The notes beneath the pieces are model-generated. The model worked only from the letters and a program-made list of their open reading frames with translations. It did not search any database and was not told the DNA's origin. From Heritagella caecorum (GTDB lineage: Bacteria; Bacillota; Clostridia; Oscillospirales; Acutalibacteraceae), in contig CAJFQL010000002.1 in the NCBI GenBank assembly GCA_904419035.1, positions 38,941 through 102,940 of the forward strand: a stretch of DNA of 64,000 bases, written 5' to 3'. Position 1 is the first letter of the stretch. Each line of letters opens with the position of its first letter. This document shows, piece by piece, positions 40,988-49,995 of the stretch. Position numbers and translations under genes: made by a program.

Positions 40988-41293
40988 ATAAAATTGTTCC
41001 CAATGAAAACGGGAAGAAAACAAAAAGCAGGCCAAAGGCCCGCGTTCAAAGTTTATTCACAATAAATACTATACCATGAGAAGCCAAAATAGGCAACGGA
41101 AAAGCCCCAAAAATGATTGCCAAAGAAAAAGTGCGATTAAATGGGGACTTTATGAATTTTTCCCATATGGCGGAAAACGACAGGAAAAAACTGGAGAAAA
41201 GCAAGGAAATACCATGACAAAAAGACCAAGGTGTGTTACCCTTTTTAAGTAAGTAAAAGCCCCTGTTTTGAAAATAGAAAGGAGACCACAAAT
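40988..41293. other. Divergent intergenic region, purine permease / MBL gene
   Basis: It holds the start of the permease leader, its promoter, and about 200 bp of AT-rich DNA before the MBL-fold gene. No gene and no clear promoter for the MBL gene are seen. Confidence 0.5.
41068..41096 (-). promoter_or_regulatory. Promoter of the riboswitch-purine permease unit
   Basis: Minus-strand TTGCCT (41096-41091) and TATAGT (41073-41068), 17-bp spacer, about 75 bp before the aptamer. Confidence 0.6.
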
Positions 41294-42133
41294 ATGGTGG
41301 AAGTAGTTCATGTCAGTCAGGTAGAAGACAGAGTCTATGCACTCAACGAAGCAGGCAAAACGGTAATGTACCTGATTGTGGGAAAGAAAGGTGGGTTGCT
41401 GCTCGATACCGGGTTTGGGCTGTGCCCCCTGGAGCCGGTTGTGCGCAAGATCCTGGGGGACAAACCCTTTTTCGTAGTCAATACGCATTCCCATGTGGAT
41501 CATAACAGCGGCAACAATCAATTCGAACAGGTCTATGTGGGGTGGATGGATGAACCGCAGGCGCACCACATCCTGTCGCAAGAGGACATCCGCAGGAACT
41601 GCGACTTTTTCCTGCAGCCGGTGATCGCCCGGGGGTATGACCCCGCCGGATGGACCCCCGGCCCGGCCCCCAAAATTATCCCCGTACGGGAAGGCGACGG
41701 GTTTGACTTAGGGGATATCCACTTACAGGTGCTGGAAACCCCGGGGCATACGGTGGGTTCGATTTGCCTGTGGGAAAAGAAAAAAGGGTGGCTGTTTACC
41801 GGGGATTTGATGCTGACCTGGGAAGTGTGGGGGCATCTGCCCACCTCCAGCTGCCTGCGGTTTTATGCCGAAAGCCTGGAAAAACTTTCGAAACTGCCCG
41901 GGGTTAAGTGGGTATTCCCGGCTCATGCCGCTACGGTTTGCTCCGATAACCCCGATGACATCCGCATGCCGCAGAAGGTCATCCAAACATATGTAAAAGG
42001 CACCTGGGACATTGTAAACGGCAAAGAAAAAGGGCAGGAATACTCCTGCCCTATGGGAAGCCTCAGTGGGAAAATGCAGTGTGTCCGGTTTGAAACCGGC
42101 GGTATGGTGTTTGATCCCGTGCGGATCGGATGA
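41294..42133 (+). CDS. Metallo-beta-lactamase-fold hydrolase
   Basis: The 279-residue protein carries the MBL metal motif NTHSHVDHNSG, further histidines in LETPGHTVGSICLW, the bridging Asp in LFTGDLML and a last His in VFPAHAATV. The family includes glyoxalase II-like, RNase and lactonase enzymes; nothing here decides the substrate. ATG 41294 follows AAAGGAGACC. Its stop is 1 bp from the stop of the convergent citrate synthase gene. Confidence 0.9.
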   Translation: MVEVVHVSQVEDRVYALNEAGKTVMYLIVGKKGGLLLDTGFGLCPLEPVVRKILGDKPFFVVNTHSHVDHNSGNNQFEQVYVGWMDEPQAHHILSQEDIRRNCDFFLQPVIARGYDPAGWTPGPAPKIIPVREGDGFDLGDIHLQVLETPGHTVGSICLWEKKKGWLFTGDLMLTWEVWGHLPTSSCLRFYAESLEKLSKLPGVKWVFPAHAATVCSDNPDDIRMPQKVIQTYVKGTWDIVNGKEKGQEYSCPMGSLSGKMQCVRFETGGMVFDPVRIG

Positions 42134-42134
42134 A

Positions 42135-43502
42135 TCAGCGCTGATCCATGGAAATGTAGTCCTGGTGTGCCGAAACGCTGCGATAAGCCGGACGGATAAT
42201 CTTGCCGCGGCCAAACAGTTCTTCCATGCGGTGGGCGCTCCAGCCCACTGCACGGGCCAGGGCGAAAATGGGGGTATACAGTTCCACCGGGATGCCCAGC
42301 ATACTATAGACAAAACCGCTGTAAAAGTCCACGTTGGCCGAAACCCCTTTATAGATGTGGCGTTCTTCGGCAATGACTTTGGGCGCCAGTTTTTCCACAT
42401 TCTGCAGCAAGCGGAAATCGGCATCCAGCCCTTTTTCTGCCGACAGACGGCCGGTGAATTTTTTCAAAATCTGGGCACGGGGGTCAGAAATCGAGTACAC
42501 AGCATGGCCCATGCCGTAGATGAGCCCTTGTTTATCAAAGGCCTGTTTGTGTAAAAGCCGGCGCAGGTAATCGGCGATTTCGTCTTCGTCGTCAAAATCG
42601 TGCAGGTGTTCTTTCATATCCTGGAACATACGCACCACTTTAATGTTGGCACCGCCGTGTTTGGGTCCTTTCAGCGAACCGAGCGCCGCGGCGAATACGG
42701 AATACGTATCGCTGCCCGACGACGTGACCACACGGGTGGTAAACGTGGAGTTGTTGCCGCCGCCGTGTTCCATATGCAGCAGCATGCACAGGTCCAAAAC
42801 CGATGCTTCCAGTTCACTATACTGCTTATCACTGCGCAGCATACGCAGCAGGTTGTCGGCTTCGGACAGGTCGTCCCGGGGATTGTGAATGTAAAAACTG
42901 CGTCCGCGCAGGTAGTGGTTGTAGCTGTGGTATCCATAAACGGCCAGCTGCGGCATAATACTGATAAGCCGCAGGCACTGGCGCAGCACGTTTTCGGGGG
43001 ATAGGTCATCGGCCCGGTCATCATAAGACGCGAGCATCAGCACGCTTTTCGACAGGGAGTTCATAATGTCGTGGCTGGGGGCTTTCATGACCACATCCCG
43101 CACAAAATTGCGCGGCAGCGTACGTAAATCGGCCAACATGGCACAGAATTCTTCCAGCTCTTCCCGGTTCGGCAGTGTGCCGAACAGCAGAAGGTAGGCA
43201 GCTTCTTCAAAACAGCGGCGGTTTTCCCGCACACCCCCGGCCACCAGGTCTTTGACGTCCACCCCCCGGTACAACAGCTCGCCGTCGCAGGGGATGCGCT
43301 GGCCGTCGACTTCTTTAAAGGCTGTGACCGTGGATATGTTGGTCAGCCCTGCCAGAACCCCTTTGCCGTTGAGGTCGCGCAGGCCTTTCTTCACGTCATA
43401 TTTGGTGTACAGGTCGTTATCGATCTGGGAACATTCTTCACTTAGGGCAGCATAGTGGCGCAGCATGTCGTCTGTTTCCAGAAACGTGGTGTTTTGATTC
43501 AT
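42135..43502 (-). CDS. Citrate synthase (citrate/2-methylcitrate synthase family)
   Basis: The 455-residue protein has the citrate synthase core: LLLFGTLPNREEL, catalytic His in MLLHMEHGGGNNS, GPKHGGANIKV with the second His, GMGHAVYSISDPRAQ, and the ending Arg in RPAYRS. It condenses acetyl-CoA with oxaloacetate. It is a longer Firmicute form with an N-terminal extension of about 60 residues. No aconitase or isocitrate dehydrogenase gene is near. ATG 43502 follows GAGGAGG. A role with propionyl-CoA is less likely but not excluded. Confidence 0.92.
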   Translation of the reverse strand: MNQNTTFLETDDMLRHYAALSEECSQIDNDLYTKYDVKKGLRDLNGKGVLAGLTNISTVTAFKEVDGQRIPCDGELLYRGVDVKDLVAGGVRENRRCFEEAAYLLLFGTLPNREELEEFCAMLADLRTLPRNFVRDVVMKAPSHDIMNSLSKSVLMLASYDDRADDLSPENVLRQCLRLISIMPQLAVYGYHSYNHYLRGRSFYIHNPRDDLSEADNLLRMLRSDKQYSELEASVLDLCMLLHMEHGGGNNSTFTTRVVTSSGSDTYSVFAAALGSLKGPKHGGANIKVVRMFQDMKEHLHDFDDEDEIADYLRRLLHKQAFDKQGLIYGMGHAVYSISDPRAQILKKFTGRLSAEKGLDADFRLLQNVEKLAPKVIAEERHIYKGVSANVDFYSGFVYSMLGIPVELYTPIFALARAVGWSAHRMEELFGRGKIIRPAYRSVSAHQDYISMDQR

Positions 43503-43864
43503 GGCAGTTCCTCCTCTTCATGGGCGTGGGGCCGAATACCTCCGCCTGTTTGTCGTATGATAAAGTTTCATATTCTATACTATACCACAAAAGTAGACCG
43601 GAAAAAAGAGAATTTATGAACGATATGCAAGAAATCTGTAAATTAAGACGCTGCCGAATGGGGAAAGAAGCGAAAAAGAGGCACAAAATCCGTTATACCA
43701 ACTGACAGCGAAAAAATAGACTTTCCCGGCGAAAAAAATCAAAAAGAAAAACAAAAGAAAGATAAGTAGCACCATCTGGTCGATTTATCCCTTTTTAGAA
43801 GGAGTATTTCCTGAAAATTTACGCGGAATTATCAAAAAAAACTATGGCATTTGTGCAAGTGATT

Positions 43865-43873
43865 TGGTATAAT
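43865..43873 (+). promoter_or_regulatory. Extended -10 promoter of ppdK
   Basis: TGGTATAAT gives a TG-extended perfect -10 (TATAAT at 43868-43873). No good -35 is found. Confidence 0.65.
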
Positions 43874-43888
43874 ACTGGTGTAGCTGTT

Positions 43889-43970
43889 GGACGGCGTTAG
43901 TTCCACGCGCCGTTTTTCGGGTTTACCCGGTTTTACCAGCTGGTTAAATTGGGAATCGAATTCCCAATTT
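43889..43970 (+). promoter_or_regulatory. Structured ppdK leader with two stem-loops
   Basis: The first stem-loop (about 43890-43913) pairs ACGGCG with GCGCCGT and is followed by TTTTT, resembling a weak terminator. The second is a perfect AAATTGGGAAT-CGA-ATTCCCAATTT hairpin (43946-43970) ending 9 bp before the AGGAGG ribosome site. It could stabilise the message or control initiation. Confidence 0.6.
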
Positions 43971-43995
43971 TAAATTTTTTAGGAGGTAGATACCC

Positions 43996-46632
43996 ATGAG
44001 CCACAAATATGTGTACAAGTTCTCTGAAGGCAACAAGGATATGAGAGAACTCCTCGGCGGCAAGGGCGCTAACCTGGCGGAAATGACCAAGGCCGGCATG
44101 CCCGTACCCCAGGGCTTCACCGTTTCCACGGAAGCCTGCACCCAGTACTATGCAGACGGCCGTAAGATCAACGAAGAAATTCAGAAAGAAATCTTCGCCA
44201 ACCTGGCTGATCTGGAAGAACTGGTCGGCAAGAAGTTCGGTGATGTAAATAATCCCCTGCTGGTGTCCGTACGTTCCGGTGCCCGTGCTTCCATGCCCGG
44301 CATGATGGATACCATTCTGAACCTCGGCCTGAATGACCAGTCCGTAGAAGGCCTGGCCAAGCTGACCAACAACCCCCGTTTCGCGTATGACTCCTATCGC
44401 CGCTTTGTGCAGATGTTCTCCGACGTTGTTATGGAACTGCCCAAGAGCGAATTCGAAAAGATCATCGACGAAATGAAAGAAGCAAAGGGTGTCACCCAGG
44501 ACATCGACCTGGATGCCGACGACATGAAGGCTCTGGTTGAAAAGTTCAAATCCCTTTACAAGGCTCATCAGGGTAAGGAATTCCCCCAGGACCCGAAAGA
44601 ACAGCTCATCGAAGCCGTTCGTGCCGTATTCCGCTCCTGGGATAACCCCCGTGCAAACGTATACCGCCGCATGAACGAAATCCCCTATGACTGGGGCACC
44701 GCCGTTAACGTGCAGTGCATGGCGTTCGGTAACTCCGGCAACAACTCCGGCACCGGTGTTGCGTTCACCCGTAACCCCGCTACCGGCGAAAAGGGCCTGT
44801 TCGGCGAATACCTGATCAATGCACAGGGCGAAGACGTGGTGGCCGGTATCCGTACCCCCTCCCCCATTGCCAAGCTGCATGAAGAAATGCCCGAAGTGTA
44901 TGACCAGTTCGTGGAAATTTCCACCCGTCTGGAAAACCACTACAAGGACATGCAGGACATGGAATTCACCATTGAAAACGGCAAACTGTACATGCTGCAG
45001 ACCCGTAACGGCAAGCGTACCGCTCAGGCTGCTCTGAAGATCGCCGTTGATCTGGTGGACGAAGGCATGATCGATGAAAACGAAGCGGTGCTGCGCGTTG
45101 ATCCCAAACAGCTCGACGCTCTGCTGCACCCGCAGTTCGACGCGGCTGAACTGAAGAAAGCTCAGGCGATCGGCAAAGGCCTGGCGGCTTCGCCCGGCGC
45201 TGCCTGCGGCCAGGTTGTTTTCTCGGCAGAAGACGCGGAAGAAAAAGTCAAGAGCGGTGAAATGCCCAAGGTTATCCTGGTTCGCCTGGAAACGTCCCCC
45301 GAAGATATCGTGGGCATGCAGGTGTCTCAGGGCATCCTGACGGTGCGCGGCGGCATGACCTCTCATGCGGCTGTTGTGGCTCGTGGTATGGGTACCTGCT
45401 GCGTATCCGGCTGCGGCGAAATCACCGTGGACTATGACAAGAAAGAATTCACGCTGGCCGGTCAGACCTTCAAAGAAGGCGACTGGATCTCCATTGATGG
45501 TTCTACCGGTAACATCTATGGCGGCGTTATCCCGACGGTGGAAGCTTCCATCTCCGGCGATTTTGGCCGTTATATGAGCTGGGCGGACAACGTCCGTAAA
45601 CTGAAGGTACTGGCGAACGCCGATAACCCCCGCGATGCGCAGCAGGCTATGGATCTGGGCGCTGAAGGCATTGGCCTGTGCCGTACCGAGCACATGTTCT
45701 TCGAAGAAACCCGTATTAAGGCCGTTCGTGAAATGATCGTGGCCCGTACGGTCGAAGCCCGTAAAGCGGCTCTGGCGAAGATCGAACCCTATCAGCAGGG
45801 CGACTTTGAAGCCATGTACCGCATCTGCGGTGACAAACCCATGACGATCCGTTATCTGGATCCGCCGCTGCACGAATTCCTGCCCACCAAGGAAGAGGAC
45901 ATCGTGGAAATCGCCAACGAACTGAACATCAGCGTTGACGAACTGAAGAACGTGATTGCTTCCCTGCACGAATTCAACCCGATGATGGGCCACCGCGGCT
46001 GCCGTCTGGCTGTTTCCTATCCGGAAATCGCCGAAATGCAGACCAATGCCGTGATCAAGGCTGCCATCAACGTTTCCAAGGAAACGGGCGTTATGATTAC
46101 GCCTCACATCATGATCCCGCTGGTTGGCGAAGTGAAAGAACTGGCCTTCGTTAAGAAGGTTGTTGTGGAAACCGCCGACAAGCTGATCAAAGAAGCCGGT
46201 ATCGACATGAAGTACCAGGTCGGTACCATGATCGAAATCCCGCGTGCGGCTGTAACCGCTGGCGAGATTGCCAAGGAAGCTGACTTCTTCAGCTTCGGCA
46301 CCAACGACCTGACCCAGATGACCTTCGGCTTCAGCCGTGACGACGCTGGCAAGTTCCTGAGCTACTACTACGACAACAAGATCTATGAAAGCGATCCCTT
46401 CGCTCACCTGGATCAGAACGGCGTAGGCGCGCTGATCAAGATGGCAGCTGAAAACGGCCGGAAGACCCGCCCGAACCTGGGCCTGGGCATCTGCGGCGAA
46501 CATGGCGGCGACCCGACGTCTGTCGAGTTCTGCCACAGCGTGGGCCTGGACTATGTGTCCTGCTCGCCGTTCCGTGTGCCGATCGCCCGTCTGGCTGCCG
46601 CACAGGCTGCCGTGAAGGATCTGAAGAAATAA
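43996..46632 (+). CDS. ppdK: Pyruvate, phosphate dikinase
   Basis: The 878-residue enzyme interconverts pyruvate, ATP and phosphate with PEP, AMP and pyrophosphate; in anaerobes it often replaces pyruvate kinase. The N-terminal nucleotide domain opens with KYVYKFSEGNKDMRELLGGKG; the swivelling phosphohistidine is H457 in GGMTSHAAVVARGMG; the PEP-binding barrel ends with LGICGEHGGDPTSVEFC and the catalytic Cys in VSCSPFRVPIAR. Length is typical. Codon use is strongly biased (CCC, GTT, CTG), as in a highly expressed gene. The gene stands alone behind a structured leader. Confidence 0.97.
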   Translation: MSHKYVYKFSEGNKDMRELLGGKGANLAEMTKAGMPVPQGFTVSTEACTQYYADGRKINEEIQKEIFANLADLEELVGKKFGDVNNPLLVSVRSGARASMPGMMDTILNLGLNDQSVEGLAKLTNNPRFAYDSYRRFVQMFSDVVMELPKSEFEKIIDEMKEAKGVTQDIDLDADDMKALVEKFKSLYKAHQGKEFPQDPKEQLIEAVRAVFRSWDNPRANVYRRMNEIPYDWGTAVNVQCMAFGNSGNNSGTGVAFTRNPATGEKGLFGEYLINAQGEDVVAGIRTPSPIAKLHEEMPEVYDQFVEISTRLENHYKDMQDMEFTIENGKLYMLQTRNGKRTAQAALKIAVDLVDEGMIDENEAVLRVDPKQLDALLHPQFDAAELKKAQAIGKGLAASPGAACGQVVFSAEDAEEKVKSGEMPKVILVRLETSPEDIVGMQVSQGILTVRGGMTSHAAVVARGMGTCCVSGCGEITVDYDKKEFTLAGQTFKEGDWISIDGSTGNIYGGVIPTVEASISGDFGRYMSWADNVRKLKVLANADNPRDAQQAMDLGAEGIGLCRTEHMFFEETRIKAVREMIVARTVEARKAALAKIEPYQQGDFEAMYRICGDKPMTIRYLDPPLHEFLPTKEEDIVEIANELNISVDELKNVIASLHEFNPMMGHRGCRLAVSYPEIAEMQTNAVIKAAINVSKETGVMITPHIMIPLVGEVKELAFVKKVVVETADKLIKEAGIDMKYQVGTMIEIPRAAVTAGEIAKEADFFSFGTNDLTQMTFGFSRDDAGKFLSYYYDNKIYESDPFAHLDQNGVGALIKMAAENGRKTRPNLGLGICGEHGGDPTSVEFCHSVGLDYVSCSPFRVPIARLAAAQAAVKDLKK

Positions 46633-46718
46633 GATCCCTGGCTTAGGCTTCTAATTTTCCCGGGTTTCGGGTGCGGCGGTTGGCCGTAACCGGATAAAGG
46701 GAACAAGAACCGTAAAGA

Positions 46719-46760
46719 ACCCTCGTACATGCCTTTTTGGGTATGTGCGGGGGTTTTTGC
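46719..46760 (+). terminator. Terminator after ppdK
   Basis: CCCTCGTACATGCC and GGTATGTGCGGGGG form a 14-bp stem with G-U pairs around a T-rich loop, followed by TTTTT. Confidence 0.82.
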
Positions 46761-46928
46761 GTTTTACGGACGTTTGCTTTTGGGGATGATCATACATTTT
46801 AAGAAAACCAACGGCTTTTTGTTTCACTTTGGGGAATTGCCTTCTGCCCAAAAGGATGGATGGATTTTTTGCTTCCTGACGAAAATGATGGTTTTGCGTA
46901 CAGGACAGTAGCGAAAAACACGGAATGG

Positions 46929-46937
46929 TGCTATAAT
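46929..46937 (+). promoter_or_regulatory. Extended -10 promoter of trkA-trkH
   Basis: TGCTATAAT gives a TG-extended TATAAT (46932-46937). The -35 is poor. Confidence 0.6.
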
Positions 46938-47006
46938 ACGGAAGAAGTCCGCCGGTGAGAGGAAATTTGCAGAGAAAACATGGCGGAAAAGGAGAACTGG
47001 TTTACC

Positions 47007-48386
47007 ATGCGGATCGTAGTGATTGGAGACGGGAAAGTCGGCTATATATTGACAAAATTGCTGGCGCAGGAAGGTCACGATGTGGTGGTGATTGACCGCA
47101 ATCCCCTGGTTTTGCGGGATGCCCAGGAAAAACTGGACGTGGCAGTCCTGACGGGCAACGGCGCCTGTGCCGAAGTGCAGCGCGAAGCCGGCGTACCGGA
47201 CAGTGACCTGTTGATTGCGGCGACATCCAGTGATGAAGTGAACCTGCTGTGCAGCCTGATCGCCCACAAACTGGGGTGCCGCCATATTGTGGCGCGGGTG
47301 CGTAACCCCGAATATGATCAGCAGATGAGCTTATTAAAAGCCGATTTGGGGCTCTCGTTTACCATTAACCCGGAAAAATCGGCCGCTTCTGAAATCTTCC
47401 GGCTGCTGCAATTCCCCCAATTTTTAAAGCGGGATTCCTTTGCCGGCGGGCGGGCCGAAATGGTGGAAATTAAACTGCCCAAAGACAGCCGGTTTATCGG
47501 ACGCCGCATTGACCAGATCAGCGATATGCTCAAACGGCGGGCCCTGATCTGTGTGGTGGACCGGGGCGGCAAGATTTTTATTCCGTCTGGCCAGTTCACC
47601 ATTTTTTCCGAAGATAAATTGACCATTATGGCGGCAACGGCCGAACTGCCGGACCTGATTCGCCGGTTTGGTGTGCCGACGAAAACGGTGCAAAAGGTGA
47701 TGATCGTCGGCGGCAGCCGTACGGCCGCGTATTTGGCCAAACAATTGCTGGCCGCCCGGGTGGAAGTGACGATTCTGGAACGTTCGTATGAACGGTGCGA
47801 AGAACTGTTTGAACTTTTACCGGAAGCCACCATTATCAATGGCGACGGGACCATGCAGAGCTTGCTGTTGGACGAGGGCGTGGAAGAAATGGACGCTGTG
47901 ATCAGCCTAACAGGCATGGATGAAGAAAACCTGCTGGTTTCCATGTTTGCCAATTATATTGGTGTGCCCAAAACCATTACAAAAATTAACCGGTTGGAAT
48001 ATACCGACGTCCTATCGAATATCGGCGTGGATACCCTTGTCAGCCCGAAATTGCTGACCGCCAACGAAATTGTGCGGTATGTGCGGGCTGTGGGCGAATC
48101 CGGCCAGGACAGTGTGGAAACCTTGTACCGGATTGGGGAAGGCAAGGCGGAAGGCCTGGGCTTTACGGTGCCCCAGACCGGCGCCTTTTTGGGAGTCCCG
48201 CTGGAGCGGCTGCCCATTCGGAAAGGCATTCTGCTGGCGTCTATTGTGCGGAACCAGCAAGTCATTATTCCCCGCGGTTCGGACTGCATGATGCCCAGTG
48301 ACGCCGTGATTGTGGTAGCAGGGCCGGAACAGACGATTGCCCGGCTTACCGATATTTTTACAGATAACGAGGGACGTGCCCTATGA
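47007..48386 (+). CDS. trkA: Trk potassium uptake NAD-binding regulatory protein
   Basis: The 459-residue protein is two RCK units: MRIVVIGDGKVGYILTKLLA (first Rossmann) and VMIVGGSRTAAYLAKQLLA (second), each followed by a TrkA_C subdomain. It is a cytoplasmic ring that gates TrkH by nucleotide binding. ATG 47007 is chosen because it starts the Rossmann fold and lies after AAAAGGAG; an in-frame ATG at 46980 has a worse site. It overlaps trkH by 4 bp. Confidence 0.95.
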   Translation: MRIVVIGDGKVGYILTKLLAQEGHDVVVIDRNPLVLRDAQEKLDVAVLTGNGACAEVQREAGVPDSDLLIAATSSDEVNLLCSLIAHKLGCRHIVARVRNPEYDQQMSLLKADLGLSFTINPEKSAASEIFRLLQFPQFLKRDSFAGGRAEMVEIKLPKDSRFIGRRIDQISDMLKRRALICVVDRGGKIFIPSGQFTIFSEDKLTIMAATAELPDLIRRFGVPTKTVQKVMIVGGSRTAAYLAKQLLAARVEVTILERSYERCEELFELLPEATIINGDGTMQSLLLDEGVEEMDAVISLTGMDEENLLVSMFANYIGVPKTITKINRLEYTDVLSNIGVDTLVSPKLLTANEIVRYVRAVGESGQDSVETLYRIGEGKAEGLGFTVPQTGAFLGVPLERLPIRKGILLASIVRNQQVIIPRGSDCMMPSDAVIVVAGPEQTIARLTDIFTDNEGRAL

Positions 48387-49870
48387 ATTACCGGTTGGTT
48401 CTACGCTATATCGGCTATATTGTGCTACTGGAAGGCCTTTTTATGATTCCGGCGATGCTGATTTCGCTGTTTTCCCATGAAAAGGCGGCTTGGATGGCTT
48501 TCTTAGGAACCATTTTGTTTTCGGAGATCGTGGGATTTTTACTAACCCGCCTGCGCTGCCATGATACCATGCAGGCACGGGAGGGATTTGCCACCGTAGC
48601 ATTGGGATGGATTATGATGTCGCTGGTAGGAGCTCTGCCGTTTTTCTTCAGCGGCGCGATTCCCAATTTCCTGGATTGCTGGTTCGAAACAGTGTCCGGT
48701 TTTACCACCACCGGTTCCAGTATTTTGCCCACAGTGGAAAATTTACCCTATGGGATTTTATATTGGCGAAGCTTTATCATTTGGCTAGGCGGCATGGGTG
48801 TGCTGGTCTTCTTGCTGGCTGTGGTACCCCTGACGCGAGGCAGTGGTTCGCCGCTACAGCTGATGAAAGCCGAAAGCCCGGGGCCATCGGTGGGCAAGCT
48901 GACGCCTACCATCCGGCGCACATCCCGCCGGTTGTACGAAATTTATATTGCCCTGACGGTTCTGGAAATTATATTGTTGCTGGCGGGAGGCATGCCGCTG
49001 TTTGAAGCGGTGACCCATTCCTTTTCCACAGCCGGTACCGGTGGGTTTTCGGTAAAAAATCTGAGCATTGGTGCGTACGACAGCCCGTATTTACAGGCGG
49101 TTGTGGGCGTTTTTATGATGCTTTTCGGTGTCAATTTCAGCGTATATTACCTGATTTTGACACGGCAATTCCGGGCAGCTTGGAAAAATGAAGAAGTGCG
49201 GCTGTATATTGCCATTATGGCCGGGGCTACACTGCTCATTGCCATTAACATTTTGCCGTCGTATACCGATGGGGCCCGGGCCTTCCTTGATAGTTTCTTC
49301 CAGGTTTCTTCTATTATGACGACCACCGGGTTTTCCACGGTCAATTTCGATTTGTGGCCGGAATTTTCGCGATTGCTGTTGGTTATTTTGATGCTGGTAG
49401 GCGCGTGCGCCGGTTCGACCGGCGGCGGGATTAAGGTTTCCCGGTTGATTATTCTGTTTAAACATCTGAAAAATGAAATGGGTGCCATGCTGCGGCCACA
49501 CAGTGTGCGCACGGTGCGCATGGACGGTAAAAAGACCGATGACGGGATTGTGCGGGGCACAACAGCCTTTTTGGTGGCATATCTGGCCATTGCCATTTTT
49601 TCCATGATTTTGGTGGCCCTGGACAATTACAGCCAAGAGACGACGGCCACAGCGGTGCTGACCTGTTTGAATAACATTGGGCCGGGGCTGGATCTGGTAG
49701 GCCCTATGGGGAATTTCAGCAGTTTTTCGGGGCTGTCGAAATTCGTACTGTCGCTGGACATGTTGTTTGGCCGGTTGGAAATTTTCCCGTTGCTGTTTTT
49801 GTTCACACCGGCGGCATGGGAAAGACCGCGTAAGAGTAAGCGGATGGAAAACAGTGTGATAGACGCATAA
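48383..49870 (+). CDS. trkH: Trk-type potassium channel/transport membrane protein
   Basis: The 495-residue protein has four M1-P-M2 repeats with filter turns visible as VSGFTTTGSSIL, FSTAGTGGFS, IMTTTGFSTVNF and a last NNIGPGLD. The MLVGACAGSTGGGIKVSR segment after the third repeat is a Trk/Ktr hallmark. It takes up potassium with TrkA, whose gene overlaps its start (ATGA). A terminator follows. Confidence 0.95.
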   Translation: MNYRLVLRYIGYIVLLEGLFMIPAMLISLFSHEKAAWMAFLGTILFSEIVGFLLTRLRCHDTMQAREGFATVALGWIMMSLVGALPFFFSGAIPNFLDCWFETVSGFTTTGSSILPTVENLPYGILYWRSFIIWLGGMGVLVFLLAVVPLTRGSGSPLQLMKAESPGPSVGKLTPTIRRTSRRLYEIYIALTVLEIILLLAGGMPLFEAVTHSFSTAGTGGFSVKNLSIGAYDSPYLQAVVGVFMMLFGVNFSVYYLILTRQFRAAWKNEEVRLYIAIMAGATLLIAINILPSYTDGARAFLDSFFQVSSIMTTTGFSTVNFDLWPEFSRLLLVILMLVGACAGSTGGGIKVSRLIILFKHLKNEMGAMLRPHSVRTVRMDGKKTDDGIVRGTTAFLVAYLAIAIFSMILVALDNYSQETTATAVLTCLNNIGPGLDLVGPMGNFSSFSGLSKFVLSLDMLFGRLEIFPLLFLFTPAAWERPRKSKRMENSVIDA

Positions 49871-49881
49871 ATATTGGGCAA

Positions 49882-49928
49882 GAGCCCCCGTTCCTTTTCG
49901 TATGACGAGAGGGACGGGGGTTTTCCTT
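49882..49928 (+). terminator. Terminator after trkH
   Basis: GCCCCCGTTCC and GGGACGGGGG pair around a 16-nt loop, then TTTTCC. Confidence 0.8.
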
Positions 49929-49930
49929 TA

Positions 49931-49960
49931 TTGACAAGAAAAAAGCAAGAGTGCTAAAAT
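49931..49960 (+). promoter_or_regulatory. Promoter of the heterodimeric ABC exporter operon
   Basis: TTGACA (49931-49936) and TAAAAT (49955-49960), 18-bp spacer, with TGC extension. Confidence 0.75.
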
Positions 49961-49995
49961 AAAAAAGCAGTGTTTATAAATAAAGGGTGAAATGT

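Larger units (their letters stand above)
43503..43995. other. Intergenic region upstream of citrate synthase and ppdK
   Basis: No gene is seen. On the minus strand a TGG-extended TATAGT (43584-43579) can start the citrate synthase transcript. The middle (about 43620-43830) is A-rich and shows no structure that I can name. The right end holds the ppdK promoter and leader hairpins listed separately. Confidence 0.5.
46633..47006. other. Intergenic region ppdK / trkA
   Basis: It holds the ppdK terminator (46719-46760) and the extended -10 promoter of trkA (46929-46937). The sequence between has no coding or structural signal that I can support. Confidence 0.55.

Noticed and set aside
43933..46536. 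867-codon minus-strand frame over ppdK
   Set aside because: Antisense of a strongly biased, highly conserved gene; no ribosome site or homology.
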